From an uncultured Eubacteriales bacterium (GTDB lineage Bacteria; Bacillota; Clostridia; Lachnospirales; Anaerotignaceae), in NCBI GenBank assembly GCA_934552695.1, contig CAKTER010000032.1:1-12168 (forward strand): a stretch of DNA of 12,168 bases. Direction: 5' to 3'. The notes below the pieces were generated by a model. It searched no databases and was not told the DNA's origin. It was given only the letters and a program-made list of their open reading frames with translations. Each line of letters begins with the position of its first letter. The first letter of the stretch is position 1. Shown in pieces: positions 1-6,778 of this stretch. A program made the position numbers and the translations under genes.

Positions 1-585
1 GGGCTGGACATGGGGGCCGAGGCCCTGCAAAAGGCCGCCCAAAGCGTCGGCTTTGGCAAACCCATCTCTTTCCCGCTGGGAGCCGCCACCCCGGCCTTTG
101 CCCTTACCCGGGATTCCAGCGAAAGCGCCATAATGGAAACGGCCATTGGCCAAGGCGAAACCCTGGTCACCCCCCTGTATCTGGCCATGTTCACCGCCGC
201 CATTGCCAACGACGGCGTCCTAATGCAGCCTTACCTGCTGGACCATGTGGTTGACCCCAAGGGCAAGGCTTCGGACTACACCATTCCCACCCAGCTGGAA
301 ACCCTTATGACCGCCGCCGAGGCCCAGGCCCTCACGGAGCTGATGCAGGGCGTGGTGGAGTCCGGTACCGCCCGGGCCGCCCAAACCGACGCATTTTCGA
401 TAGCCGCCAAAACCGGTACCGCCGAAAACGCCGCCGGCGCCGACCACTCCTGGATTGTGGCCTTTGCCCCGGCAGACGACCCGCAAGTGGCCGTAGCCGT
501 TTTGCTGGAGCAGACCGGCAGCAGCGGCAACGCCCCGGTCATCGCCCAGCAGCTTTTGGCCGCCGCTTTGCAAAGCGCCGAATGA
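1..585 (+). CDS. Penicillin-binding protein, C-terminal part of the transpeptidase domain (5' truncated)
   Basis: This is the last 194 residues of a class B-type penicillin-binding protein, which cross-links peptidoglycan stem peptides outside the cytoplasmic membrane. The reading frame is open from the first base, so the start lies outside the window. The third active-site motif, K-T-G-T, is visible at visible residues 137-140 (bases 409-420) in the context AAKTGTAE. It is followed by HSWIVAFAP and a hydrophobic strand ending in VAVLLEQTG, the usual end of a transpeptidase fold. Upstream, the GQGETLVTPLYLAMFTAAIAN segment matches the helix found in PbpA/FtsI-like proteins. The SxxK and SxN motifs are expected upstream and cannot be seen. 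No membrane segment or PASTA domain is present in this portion. No convincing terminator follows. The exact subtype (PbpA, FtsI or MrdA-like) cannot be settled from this fragment. Confidence 0.9.
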   Translation, partial: GLDMGAEALQKAAQSVGFGKPISFPLGAATPAFALTRDSSESAIMETAIGQGETLVTPLYLAMFTAAIANDGVLMQPYLLDHVVDPKGKASDYTIPTQLETLMTAAEAQALTELMQGVVESGTARAAQTDAFSIAAKTGTAENAAGADHSWIVAFAPADDPQVAVAVLLEQTGSSGNAPVIAQQLLAAALQSAE

Positions 586-661
586 TTTTTTCCTGCTTCG
601 GCATACTAAGGGAAGCCCCGCAAAAATTCCTATCTTTCCAAAGAATAATCCCCCGCCCGTC

Positions 662-690
662 TTGAAAAATACCAGCGGATGCTGTATACT
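662..690 (+). promoter_or_regulatory. SigA-type promoter for the Nudix hydrolase operon
   Basis: A -35 hexamer TTGAAA (662-667) is separated by 17 bases from a -10 hexamer TATACT (685-690). Transcription should start near 697, about 50 bases before the GTG start at 746. The short leader holds a small inverted repeat, GGGCC (706-710) and GGCCC (719-723). The position rules out the upstream in-frame TTG at 662 as the translation start. Confidence 0.8.
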
Positions 691-745
691 GGTTTTTAGA
701 ATTCGGGGCCTTTGCTATGGCCCGCAGGTTATCGGAGGGAGTACC

Positions 746-1207
746 GTGGTAGAAGCAGTAAGCTGCGGCGGTGTTGTAATCTTCAAGTGGAAGATTTTGC
801 TCCTGTATAAAAACCAGAACGGCAGATATATCGGCTGGGTGCTGCCCAAGGGCACGGTGGAAGCCGGGGAGTCCTACCAGCAAACCGCCATCCGGGAGGT
901 CAAGGAGGAATCCGGCGCCACCGGTACCATCCTGAAATACACCGGAAAAACCGAATATGTTTTTCGCGGCAGCGAGGACACCGTTCACAAAACGGTGCAT
1001 TGGTTTTTAATGTCTGCCCCCTCGTTTTATTGCAAGCCCCAAAGCGAGGAGTTTTTTGCAGACGCAGGATTTTACAAGTTCCACGAGGCCTATCATTTGC
1101 TGAAGTTTAACGACGAACGGCAAATTTTAAAAAAGGCGTATATGGATTACACGGAGCTGAAAAAAAGCAGGGAAGTACCTAAAAAAATGTTCAAAGGTTA
1201 TGTATGA
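746..1207 (+). CDS. Nudix hydrolase family protein
   Basis: A 153-residue Nudix hydrolase, a family that cleaves nucleoside diphosphates linked to another moiety (X) using divalent metal. The complete Nudix box G-x5-E-x7-REVKEESG-A occupies residues 36-58, with metal-binding glutamates in REVKEE. Upstream, SCGGVVIF and WVLPKG are typical family strands. I chose the GTG at 746 because GGAGGGA (734-740) sits five bases upstream. The frame stays open back to a TTG at 662, but that codon lies in the promoter -35 box. No accessory domain is visible, so the substrate (for example a diadenosine polyphosphate, NDP-sugar or oxidised nucleotide) cannot be assigned. It is followed at once by a small membrane protein gene whose ribosome binding site begins four bases after this stop, so the two are probably co-translated. 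Confidence 0.9.
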   Translation: MVEAVSCGGVVIFKWKILLLYKNQNGRYIGWVLPKGTVEAGESYQQTAIREVKEESGATGTILKYTGKTEYVFRGSEDTVHKTVHWFLMSAPSFYCKPQSEEFFADAGFYKFHEAYHLLKFNDERQILKKAYMDYTELKKSREVPKKMFKGYV

Positions 1208-1223
1208 ACCGGAGGAGAAAGCC

Positions 1224-1538
1224 ATGAAACGTTTAGCAGATCAAAATTGGGTGTTCAGCATGGACGATGTAAAAGAAACCTTGGCCGATTTAAAGGCACA
1301 GCTGGAAAAGGAACGCTGCAAAAAGCTAATCCTTTTTGTTTTGCTGGGTCTGGCCATTGCCGCTGCTGCCGCCGTCAGCCTGTTGCTTTTGAGCAGAAAG
1401 TACCGGGAGGACGAAGAGGACGAGTGGGACTGGGACGATTTGGACGACCTGTACGATGAGGACGAGGATGACTGCTGCTGCGGTTGTGGTTGCGAGGACG
1501 AGGACGACGAGGACGAGGAAGAAAAGACCGAGGAATAA
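1224..1538 (+). CDS. Small single-pass membrane protein with acidic, cysteine-clustered tail (unknown function)
   Basis: I do not recognise this 104-residue protein. Residues about 1-32 are a charged, possibly helical or coiled segment (AQLEKERCKK). Residues about 33-58 form one hydrophobic transmembrane stretch rich in Leu and Ala, followed by positive RKYR. The last 43 residues are almost wholly Asp/Glu, broken by a W-D-W-D-D-L-D-D-L-Y motif and a seven-residue cysteine/glycine cluster, CCCGCGC. With no signal sequence and basic residues on both sides of the membrane segment, topology is uncertain. The ATG at 1224 is chosen because GGAGGAG (1211-1217) lies six bases upstream. An ATG at 1200, overlapping the Nudix stop, would add eight residues but lacks a good binding site. 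The acidic Cys cluster suggests metal binding or metal-cofactor delivery, but that is inference. It shares a transcript with the Nudix gene and is followed by a terminator. Confidence 0.8.
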   Translation: MKRLADQNWVFSMDDVKETLADLKAQLEKERCKKLILFVLLGLAIAAAAAVSLLLLSRKYREDEEDEWDWDDLDDLYDEDEDDCCCGCGCEDEDDEDEEEKTEE

Positions 1539-1586
1539 GCCGGGCCTTTCTCTTTCCTTTCCCGTTTTCATCCGATTTTATGACTT

Positions 1587-1620
1587 AAAACGCCTTTTCT
1601 TTGCGGAAAGGGCGTTTTTT
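1587..1620 (+). terminator. Intrinsic terminator of the Nudix/membrane-protein operon
   Basis: Ten-base arms at 1590-1599 and 1606-1615 (ACGCC...GGCGT core, one G-T pair) flank a six-base loop. The hairpin is preceded by AAAA and followed by a T run, so it could act in both directions. It lies about 50 bases after the stop at 1538. Confidence 0.85.
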
Positions 1621-1621
1621 T

Positions 1622-1664
1622 ATGAAAAAACTCCCTTCGCAGTCTTTTTCTGCAAAGGGAGTTT
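1622..1664 (-). terminator. Intrinsic terminator of the cinA-recA-recX block
   Basis: Arms AAACTCCCTT (1628-1637) and AAGGGAGTTT (1655-1664) pair perfectly over ten bases, with an inner GCAG/CTGC extension (1639-1642 and 1650-1653). Read on the minus strand, the hairpin is followed by TTTTTT and starts 44 bases after the recX stop. It abuts the plus-strand terminator, so the convergent units are insulated by two hairpins back to back. Confidence 0.85.
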
Positions 1665-1707
1665 CTTTTTCCTGATATTTTTTGCGGGGCGATTCCCCTG
1701 CGCTGAT

Positions 1708-2223
1708 TTAGCCCTTTCTCTCTTCTTCCTCCGCCCCTTCGGCGCCGCTTTCCTCTTCCCAGCGCTCCAAGGCCCGGCGAATGGTTTCCCACCGGTAGCC
1801 CCGGCGCTCCAAAAAGGAGGCCATCCGCCGTTTTTCCCGCAAATCCCTTAAGTCCGGCGCTTTTTTGGCCACCAAAGCGTAGGCCGCCCCTTCTTCGTTC
1901 AGGGCCCCGGTATCCCGGGCCTCCTCCAACGCCGCTGTAATTATCGCCGGAGCCACGCCCTTTTCGGCCAGCTCCCGTTGCAGGCGCACCCACCCCCGGG
2001 GATGGAACCGGGCGCAGTCCCGGATGTAGGCCCGGGCCACCTTGGCATCGTCCACATACCCGTAGCGCTGCAAAAAATCCAGCACGGCGGCACAGGTATC
2101 CGGGTCAAAGTCCAAGTCCCGTAGCTTTTTTTCCACTTCCGCCGCCGTTTTCAGCCGGGTCCCCAAATATTTGAGGGCCGCCGCCTGGGCCGCCCAGTAA
2201 ACGGCGTCATTTTCCTCAGGCAA
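1708..2223 (-). CDS. recX: RecX, regulatory protein of RecA
   Basis: A 171-residue RecX, which binds RecA filaments and modulates (usually inhibits) their assembly and strand exchange. The family signature is visible at residues 51-69 ([19 protein letters not shown]), followed by [15 protein letters not shown] at about 76-90. The protein is made of short tandem three-helix repeats and ends in a run of acidic residues. Length is normal or slightly short for the family. The start is a TTG at 2223, eight bases inside the end of recA. It is supported by GGAGGAGG six bases upstream, which itself encodes part of the recA C-terminal EEE tract, so translation is likely coupled to recA. A strong terminator follows. 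Being in the recA transcript, it should be induced with recA. Confidence 0.93.
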   Translation of the reverse strand: MPEENDAVYWAAQAAALKYLGTRLKTAAEVEKKLRDLDFDPDTCAAVLDFLQRYGYVDDAKVARAYIRDCARFHPRGWVRLQRELAEKGVAPAIITAALEEARDTGALNEEGAAYALVAKKAPDLRDLREKRRMASFLERRGYRWETIRRALERWEEESGAEGAEEEERKG

Positions 2224-3316
2224 GAGGCTCCTCCTCCGCAGCCGCCGCTGTGTTCAGGCTCATCCCGGCCATATCGTCCAGCGTGGGCAAGCCGTGGGCC
2301 TCCCGCACCTTATTTTCAATCTCCCGGCAAATTTCCGGGTTTTCGGCCAAATACTGCTTGGCGTTTTCCCGTCCTTGGCCAATGCGAACGCCCTCGTAGG
2401 AGAACCAGGCGCCGCTCTTATTCACAATATCCAGGTCTGCCGCCAAATCCAGCACATCCCCCACCCGGGAAATGCCCTTGCCGTAAATAATATCGAAATC
2501 GGCGGTCTTAAAGGGCGGGGCCACCTTGTTTTTGGAGATTTTCGCCCGTACCTTATTGCCTACGTTCTCGCCGTTGACCTTCACCCCGTCCACCCGGCGA
2601 ATGTCAATCCGCACCGTGGCATAAAACTTTAAGGCCCGGCCGCCGGTTGTGGTTTCGGGATTCCCAAACATTACCCCGATTTTTTCCCGCAGCTGGTTGA
2701 TAAAAATCACGGTGCATTTGGAGCGATTGGTCACCGCCGTCAGCTTCCGCAGGGCCTGGGACATCAGCCGGGCCTGCTGGCCCATGGTGGCGTCCCCCAT
2801 CTCCCCTTCAATTTCGGCCCGGGGCACCAGCGCCGCTACCGAGTCCACAACCACAATGTCCACCGCCCCGGAGCGCACCATGGTATCGGTGATTTCCAGC
2901 GCTTGCTCCCCGTCGTCGGGTTGGGAAATATACAGGTTTTGAATATCGACCCCTAAGTTTTTGGCGTACACCGGATCCAGCGCATGCTCGGCGTCGATGT
3001 ACCCGGCAATGCCGCCCAGCTTTTGCACCTCGGCCACCATGTGCAGGGCCACCGTGGTCTTGCCGGAGGATTCGGGCCCATAAATCTCGATAATCCGGCC
3101 CCGGGGAATGCCCCCCACCCCCAAGGCAATATCCAGCCCCAGGGAGCCGGTGGGGGTCACCTCCACGTTCATATGCTCGTTATCCCCCAGCTTCATCACA
3201 GCGCCCTTGCCAAACTGCTTTTCGATTTGATGGAGGGCGGCGTCCATTGCCTTCTGCTTTTCCTCCGCATCGGTCAGCCGCTGCACCTCGTTGCGTTTAT
3301 CTTTTTTTTCTGCCAT
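2216..3316 (-). CDS. recA: Recombinase RecA
   Basis: A 366-residue RecA, the ATP-dependent DNA strand-exchange protein and co-protease for LexA cleavage. The Walker A motif GPESSGKT is at residues 80-87 and the Walker B strand DIVVVDS at about 153-159. Loop L1 ([17 protein letters not shown]) is at about 168-184 and loop L2 ([22 protein letters not shown]) at about 205-226, all intact. The C-terminus ends in EEEPLA, the usual acidic tail. I placed the start at the ATG at 3316 (MAEKKDK), preceded by AAGGGGAGG with an eight-base spacer. An in-frame TTG at 3337 would place the ribosome site inside the gene and is less likely. A SOS promoter with two LexA-type boxes lies upstream; recX overlaps its end by eight bases. 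Confidence 0.98.
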   Translation of the reverse strand: MAEKKDKRNEVQRLTDAEEKQKAMDAALHQIEKQFGKGAVMKLGDNEHMNVEVTPTGSLGLDIALGVGGIPRGRIIEIYGPESSGKTTVALHMVAEVQKLGGIAGYIDAEHALDPVYAKNLGVDIQNLYISQPDDGEQALEITDTMVRSGAVDIVVVDSVAALVPRAEIEGEMGDATMGQQARLMSQALRKLTAVTNRSKCTVIFINQLREKIGVMFGNPETTTGGRALKFYATVRIDIRRVDGVKVNGENVGNKVRAKISKNKVAPPFKTADFDIIYGKGISRVGDVLDLAADLDIVNKSGAWFSYEGVRIGQGRENAKQYLAENPEICREIENKVREAHGLPTLDDMAGMSLNTAAAAEEEPLA

Positions 3317-3340
3317 TTTTGTTGCCCTCCCCTTCAAAAT

Positions 3341-3354
3341 CGAACTTCTGTTCT
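3341..3354 (-). promoter_or_regulatory. LexA (SOS) box 1 of recA
   Basis: CGAACTTCTGTTCT holds a perfect GAAC-N4-GTTC core (3342-3353), the Gram-positive LexA/DinR operator. It lies between the -10 hexamer and the ribosome binding site, covering the expected transcription start. Confidence 0.9.
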
Positions 3355-3355
3355 T

Positions 3356-3384
3356 ATTCTATCGAACATTTGTTGTTTTGTCAA
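3356..3384 (-). promoter_or_regulatory. recA promoter, -35 overlapping the cinA stop
   Basis: On the minus strand TTGACA (3384-3379) is followed by a 17-base spacer and TAGAAT (3361-3356), a near-consensus SigA promoter. The -35 box contains the TGA stop codon of cinA (3383-3381), so the promoter begins inside the upstream gene. It gives recA and recX transcription independent of cinA. Confidence 0.9.
3364..3377 (-). promoter_or_regulatory. Probable second LexA box inside the recA promoter spacer
   Basis: CGAACATTTGTTGT contains GAAC-N4-GTTG, one base away from the GAAC-N4-GTTC core. It falls between the -35 and -10 hexamers, 23 bases from box 1, about two helical turns, so two LexA dimers could bind the same face. 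Confidence 0.65.
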
Positions 3385-4622
3385 GCCTTTTCCAGCAGTG
3401 CCCGCCGCACCAAGTCCAGCGCACTATACACCGCCAAATTCCGGATACGGCTCCGATCGCCCATCAGCCGCAGCTCTTTGGTGGTCACCTCGCCCCGGAA
3501 GCACAGGCCCACATACACCAACCCCACGGGCTTTTCGGGGGTTCCGCCCCCCGGGCCGGCCACACCGGTGGTAGAAATTCCAATCTCGGCTCCGGAGGTT
3601 TTGGCCACGCCCGCCGCCATTTCTGCCGCTGTTTCCCGGCTCACCGCCCCAAAGCGCTCCAGCGTTTCAGCCGAAACCCCCAACCGGCGCATTTTGGCCT
3701 CGTTGGAATAGGTCACGACCCCTTCCTTTAAAACGGCGGAAATGCCGGGGGTCTCCACCAGCGCCGCCGTCAGCAGCCCGCCGGTGCAGGACTCCGCCGC
3801 CGCAAGGCTTAGCCCCTTTTCCAGCAGCAGCCGGCCGGTAACCTGGGCCATGGAGGTGTCCCGGCCATAGCCGTAAATGGCGTTGCCTACAATTTTGGCA
3901 ATGGCCGCCTCCACCGGGTCCAGCATCGCCTCCCCCTCCGCCCGGGTGGGGGCCTTGGCGGTAATCCGCACCAGCGCCTCCAGCGGGTCGGCATACAAGG
4001 CAATGGTGGGGTTGGTTTGGGCCTTCATCAAATCCATCAGCATGGTTTCCAGCTGGCTTTCGCCAATGCCGGCCACCCGCAGGGTACGGGACACCAGGGT
4101 GACCTGCTGTTTTGCCTCCAAAACCGGCTTCACCTGCTCCAAAAACATGGGGCGCATTTCCCGGGGCGGGCCGGGCAGCAGCACCATCATCCGGCTCCCC
4201 TCCTCGATGAGGATGCCCGGAGCGGTGCCGTTTTGGTTATACAAGCACCGGGCGCCCTCGGGCACCAGCGCCTGCTTCAGGTTGTTGGGGGTCATCTTAC
4301 GCCCCCGGCTGGCAAACATCTCCTCCAAAAGCTTCCGCCACCCGGCGTCCTCCACCAGCTTTTTACCAAAAAAGGCAGCCGCCGTTTCCTTCGTCAAATC
4401 GTCCATGGTAGGCCCCAGGCCCCCGGTGGTAATGACCAAATCCGAATGGGAAAAAGCAATCTCCAGCGTTTGCCGCAGCCGCTGGGGGTTGTCTCCTACC
4501 ACCGACTGATAATAAACATTAATCCCCAGCCCGGCCAGCTCTTTGGCCAAAAACTGGGCGTTGGTGTTCACAATATCTCCCAGCAGCAGCTCGGTGCCTA
4601 CCGCAATAATCTCCGCATTCAC
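3381..4622 (-). CDS. cinA: CinA family protein (competence/damage-inducible protein; nicotinamide-nucleotide amidohydrolase)
   Basis: A full-length 413-residue two-domain CinA. The N-terminal MoCF-like domain (about 1-170) carries the signature ITTGGLGPTMDD at 64-75. The C-terminal CinA/PncC domain (about 255-410) carries AAESCTGG at 275-282 and STTGVAGPGGGTPEKPVG at 350-367. In studied members it hydrolyses nicotinamide mononucleotide to nicotinate mononucleotide and can have ADP-ribose pyrophosphatase activity. In naturally competent streptococci cinA is co-transcribed with recA. The start is a GTG at 4622, with GGAGGAGGG about six bases upstream; an overlapping ATG nearby is out of frame. 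No terminator separates it from recA, so read-through into recA is likely in addition to the SOS promoter. Its own promoter is unclear: a TAGAAT at 4672-4667 has only a poor -35 partner. Confidence 0.95.
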   Translation of the reverse strand: MNAEIIAVGTELLLGDIVNTNAQFLAKELAGLGINVYYQSVVGDNPQRLRQTLEIAFSHSDLVITTGGLGPTMDDLTKETAAAFFGKKLVEDAGWRKLLEEMFASRGRKMTPNNLKQALVPEGARCLYNQNGTAPGILIEEGSRMMVLLPGPPREMRPMFLEQVKPVLEAKQQVTLVSRTLRVAGIGESQLETMLMDLMKAQTNPTIALYADPLEALVRITAKAPTRAEGEAMLDPVEAAIAKIVGNAIYGYGRDTSMAQVTGRLLLEKGLSLAAAESCTGGLLTAALVETPGISAVLKEGVVTYSNEAKMRRLGVSAETLERFGAVSRETAAEMAAGVAKTSGAEIGISTTGVAGPGGGTPEKPVGLVYVGLCFRGEVTTKELRLMGDRSRIRNLAVYSALDLVRRALLEKA

Positions 4623-4687
4623 AAAAGTCCCTCCTCCGGTATCGGTTTTTTCACTCTATCCTCTCTATTCTACACGCTTTTTGCCAT

Positions 4688-4721
4688 AAAGAAAAGCCTG
4701 CGCCAAAAATTTGACGCAGAC
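4688..4721 (-). terminator. Intrinsic terminator of the Na/Pi cotransporter gene
   Basis: Arms at 4714-4721 and 4696-4703 pair over eight bases with two G-U pairs when read on the minus strand, followed by TTTTCTTT. The G-U pairs become A-C mismatches on the other strand, so the hairpin is directional. It starts six bases after the stop codon. Confidence 0.8.
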
Positions 4722-4726
4722 GGTTT

Positions 4727-6499
4727 TTATTGAGGCAGCGCATACTTTTCTTCGTATTCCCGATAGGCAGTCTGATACTCCACCGGCGGGTTGCTGTGGA
4801 GCTGCGTCAGCACCTCGTGGCCATTAAACGCCTCGGCATTGCTGTCGAACTCCTGTAGCACATACAGAGCAATGTTGGAGCAATGGTCGGACACCCGTTC
4901 CAGATTGGTCAAAAGCTCCACAAAAGAGATGCCCGCCCGGACGCTGCACTGGCCCTTCCGCAACCGGGTGATGTGCTTTTCCTTCAGGTCGAAATACAGC
5001 CGGTCGATAACCTCCTCCAACGGCTCCACCCGGGTAGCCTTCGACAAATCCCGGGCCAGATAGGCTTCGGTAGAAAGGCCCACAATCTCGTCCACGGCTG
5101 CGCCAATAACCCGCAGCTCCTTCCGGCCAATGTCGCTAAACTGGATGTCGTTTTCGCTGTTGTACTGGGCCACCTCGGCCAGGTTCATGGAGTGGTCGGC
5201 CTTCCGCTCCAAATCCCCTACGGCGTGGAGCATTTCGGTAACCACCTGATTGTCGCTTTCCCGCAAGGGCCGGGCCGTAATCTTAACCAGATAATTGCCA
5301 ATCGCCGTTTCGTAGCGGTCAATGAGGTCCTCCCGGTCCTTCACCCGTTCCATTTTTTTCTGGTCGTAATCCCGTACCAGCTCAATGGAGCTGTTAAAGT
5401 TATGCCGCACCATTTCGGCCATCACCCGCATGACCTTGCGACATTGCTCTACCGCCACGTTGGGGGTCGCCAGCAGCATATCGTCCAGCCAGTTGAGGGC
5501 ATCGTACCCCAAGGAGTCCTCCTCGTAGGGAACGACCTTTTTGGAAAAGGCAATAAACTTCCCGGTAAAGGGCAGCAGCACCAGGGTGTTAATCACATTA
5601 AATAGGGTGTGGAAGTCGGCAATGTTGCCTCGGGTCATGGGCGAATCCCAAAACGAGACGTAGCCGAAAATGCTTTGTCCGCCGTAGATAACCGCAAAAA
5701 ACAGCAGCATCCCGATAATGTTGACCATGGTGTTGATAAGCACCGCCCGCTTGCCGTCCTTTTTGGAATTAAAGCTGGCCAAAATCACCGTAACGCACTT
5801 GCCCACATTTTGGCCCAAAATAATGGGCACCGCCGTGGCAAAGGGGATTACCCCGGTAGAGGCCAGGGCCTGCAACAGGCCCACCGACGCCGACGAGGAT
5901 TGCAGCAGCGCCGTTAGCGCCGCCCCCAGCAAAACCCCCAGCAGCGGGTTGCGGAACACAAAGAAGAAATCGTTAAACCAGGGCTGCTCTTTCAGGGGCA
6001 GGAGGGTAGCCTCCATGGTGTGCATCCCAAAAAACAAAATACCAAGCCCCAGCAGGATCATCCCCAAATCCTTGTGCTTTTTTTTGTGGAAAAACAGGTT
6101 GAGGATGGCCCCCAGGCCAATCAGCACCGGGCCAAAGGACGAAGGCTTCAGCAGGCTTAAAACCAGGCTGCCGTCCCCCAAATCGCCCAGCCGCAGCAGC
6201 TGGCCGGTGACGGTGGTGCCGATGTTGGCCCCCATAATCACCGGAACGGCCTGCACCATGTTCAGCACCCCGGCGTTGAGCAGGCCAATAACCATAATGG
6301 TGGTAGCCGACGAGCTTTGAATGACGCCGGTCACCCCGGTGCCCAACAAAACGCCCTTGGCCTTGTTGCTGGTCAGCTTTTCCAAAAGCCCCTCCATTTT
6401 GTCGCCGGCCACTGTTTCCAGTGCTGCGCCCAAAATGCCCATGCCGTATAAAAACAGACCAATTCCCGCAAAAAGCGGGAGGATATCCAAAATCGTCAT
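4727..6499 (-). CDS. Na/Pi cotransporter family protein with C-terminal PhoU-like domain
   Basis: A 590-residue inner-membrane protein resembling the NptA/YjbB group. The first about 320 residues contain two related Na+/Pi cotransporter (PF02690-type) repeats. Repeat 1 has GVIQSSSATT (58-67) and GANIGTT (90-96). Repeat 2 has ALLQSSSASV (197-206) and GQNVGKC (229-235). Each QSSS motif is expected to line the transport path. Several hydrophobic segments surround them. Residues about 345-570 are charged and helical, with MAEMVRHNFNSSIELV and LERKADHSMNLAEVAQY, matching paired PhoU-like helical bundles on the cytoplasmic side. It probably moves phosphate with sodium, import or export not determinable. 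The ATG at 6499 has AAAGGAG eight bases upstream; an in-frame extension to 6532 lacks such a site. It is monocistronic, with its own promoter and terminator. Confidence 0.93.
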   Translation of the reverse strand: MTILDILPLFAGIGLFLYGMGILGAALETVAGDKMEGLLEKLTSNKAKGVLLGTGVTGVIQSSSATTIMVIGLLNAGVLNMVQAVPVIMGANIGTTVTGQLLRLGDLGDGSLVLSLLKPSSFGPVLIGLGAILNLFFHKKKHKDLGMILLGLGILFFGMHTMEATLLPLKEQPWFNDFFFVFRNPLLGVLLGAALTALLQSSSASVGLLQALASTGVIPFATAVPIILGQNVGKCVTVILASFNSKKDGKRAVLINTMVNIIGMLLFFAVIYGGQSIFGYVSFWDSPMTRGNIADFHTLFNVINTLVLLPFTGKFIAFSKKVVPYEEDSLGYDALNWLDDMLLATPNVAVEQCRKVMRVMAEMVRHNFNSSIELVRDYDQKKMERVKDREDLIDRYETAIGNYLVKITARPLRESDNQVVTEMLHAVGDLERKADHSMNLAEVAQYNSENDIQFSDIGRKELRVIGAAVDEIVGLSTEAYLARDLSKATRVEPLEEVIDRLYFDLKEKHITRLRKGQCSVRAGISFVELLTNLERVSDHCSNIALYVLQEFDSNAEAFNGHEVLTQLHSNPPVEYQTAYREYEEKYALPQ

Positions 6500-6555
6500 G
6501 GCTTGAACTCCTTTTTTTCTGGGGGAATCCATCGTTTTTCATACCAACCCAAGCT

Positions 6556-6584
6556 ATTTTAGCACATTTTATGGTTCCCGACAA
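6556..6584 (-). promoter_or_regulatory. Extended -10 promoter of the Na/Pi cotransporter gene
   Basis: On the minus strand TTGTCG (6584-6579) is followed by a 17-base spacer and TAAAAT (6561-6556). TGC directly before the -10 gives the extended TGnTAAAAT form. I see no clear PhoB/PhoP box repeats upstream. Confidence 0.75.
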
Positions 6585-6608
6585 TGCCGGGGCCATGCAA
6601 AAGGCATA

Positions 6609-6640
6609 CAAAAAAAGAGGGGAAATCCCCTCTTTTTTCT
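6609..6640 (-). terminator. Bidirectional intrinsic terminator after desulfoferrodoxin
   Basis: GAGGGG (6617-6622) and CCCCTC (6627-6632) form a six-base GC-rich stem with a four-base loop, flanked by an A run on one side and a T run on the other. It is about 125 bases beyond the desulfoferrodoxin stop and shields the Na/Pi promoter downstream of it. Confidence 0.8.
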
Positions 6641-6730
6641 ACGAAGATTTTACAAAATCTTTACCAAAGCTTTGCTTTCCCTCCGCTTTGTACCCTCTCA
6701 GCTTCTGCGAAGCCTACCGGTAAGCCCTTG

Positions 6731-6778
6731 GGCGGTGCTTACAGCTCCTTCTTTGCCGGCGCTTACAGCTCCTTCTTC
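6731..6778. repeat. 24-bp tandem duplication spanning the desulfoferrodoxin stop codon
   Basis: Bases 6731-6754 and 6755-6778 match at 21 of 24 positions, with a 17-base identical block (6737-6753 and 6761-6777). The unit encodes the last codons of desulfoferrodoxin (KKEL), its TAA stop and part of the 3' flank. Because 24 is a multiple of three, the second copy repeats KKEL and a TAA in the same frame. Confidence 0.85.

Noticed and set aside
595..616. Inverted repeat GCTTC/GAAGC after the penicillin-binding protein gene
   Set aside because: Only five pairs, a 12-base loop and no T run; not a credible terminator.
662..745. An N-terminal extension of the Nudix protein from an in-frame TTG at 662
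   Set aside because: The TTG lies in the -35 box of a good promoter, and a strong ribosome binding site serves the GTG at 746.
539..1000. Long open frame on the minus strand opposite the Nudix gene
   Set aside because: It lies antisense to a well-supported gene, has no family features and is explained by GC-rich codon use. The same applies to the other long antisense frames, for example opposite dapA and cinA.
1456..1851. Plus-strand frame running through the acidic-tail gene and both terminators
   Set aside because: It crosses two terminators and is antisense to recX; an artefact of repetitive GAC/GAG codons.
4667..4672. TAGAAT as a -10 box for cinA
   Set aside because: The sequence 17 bases upstream matches TTGACA at only about three positions and overlaps the previous terminator's T tract; not strong enough to list.
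6644..6661. AAGATTTT/AAAATCTT palindrome near the desulfoferrodoxin terminator
   Set aside because: AT-only arms with a two-base gap cannot form a stable hairpin; the GC-rich stem at 6617-6632 is the better terminator.
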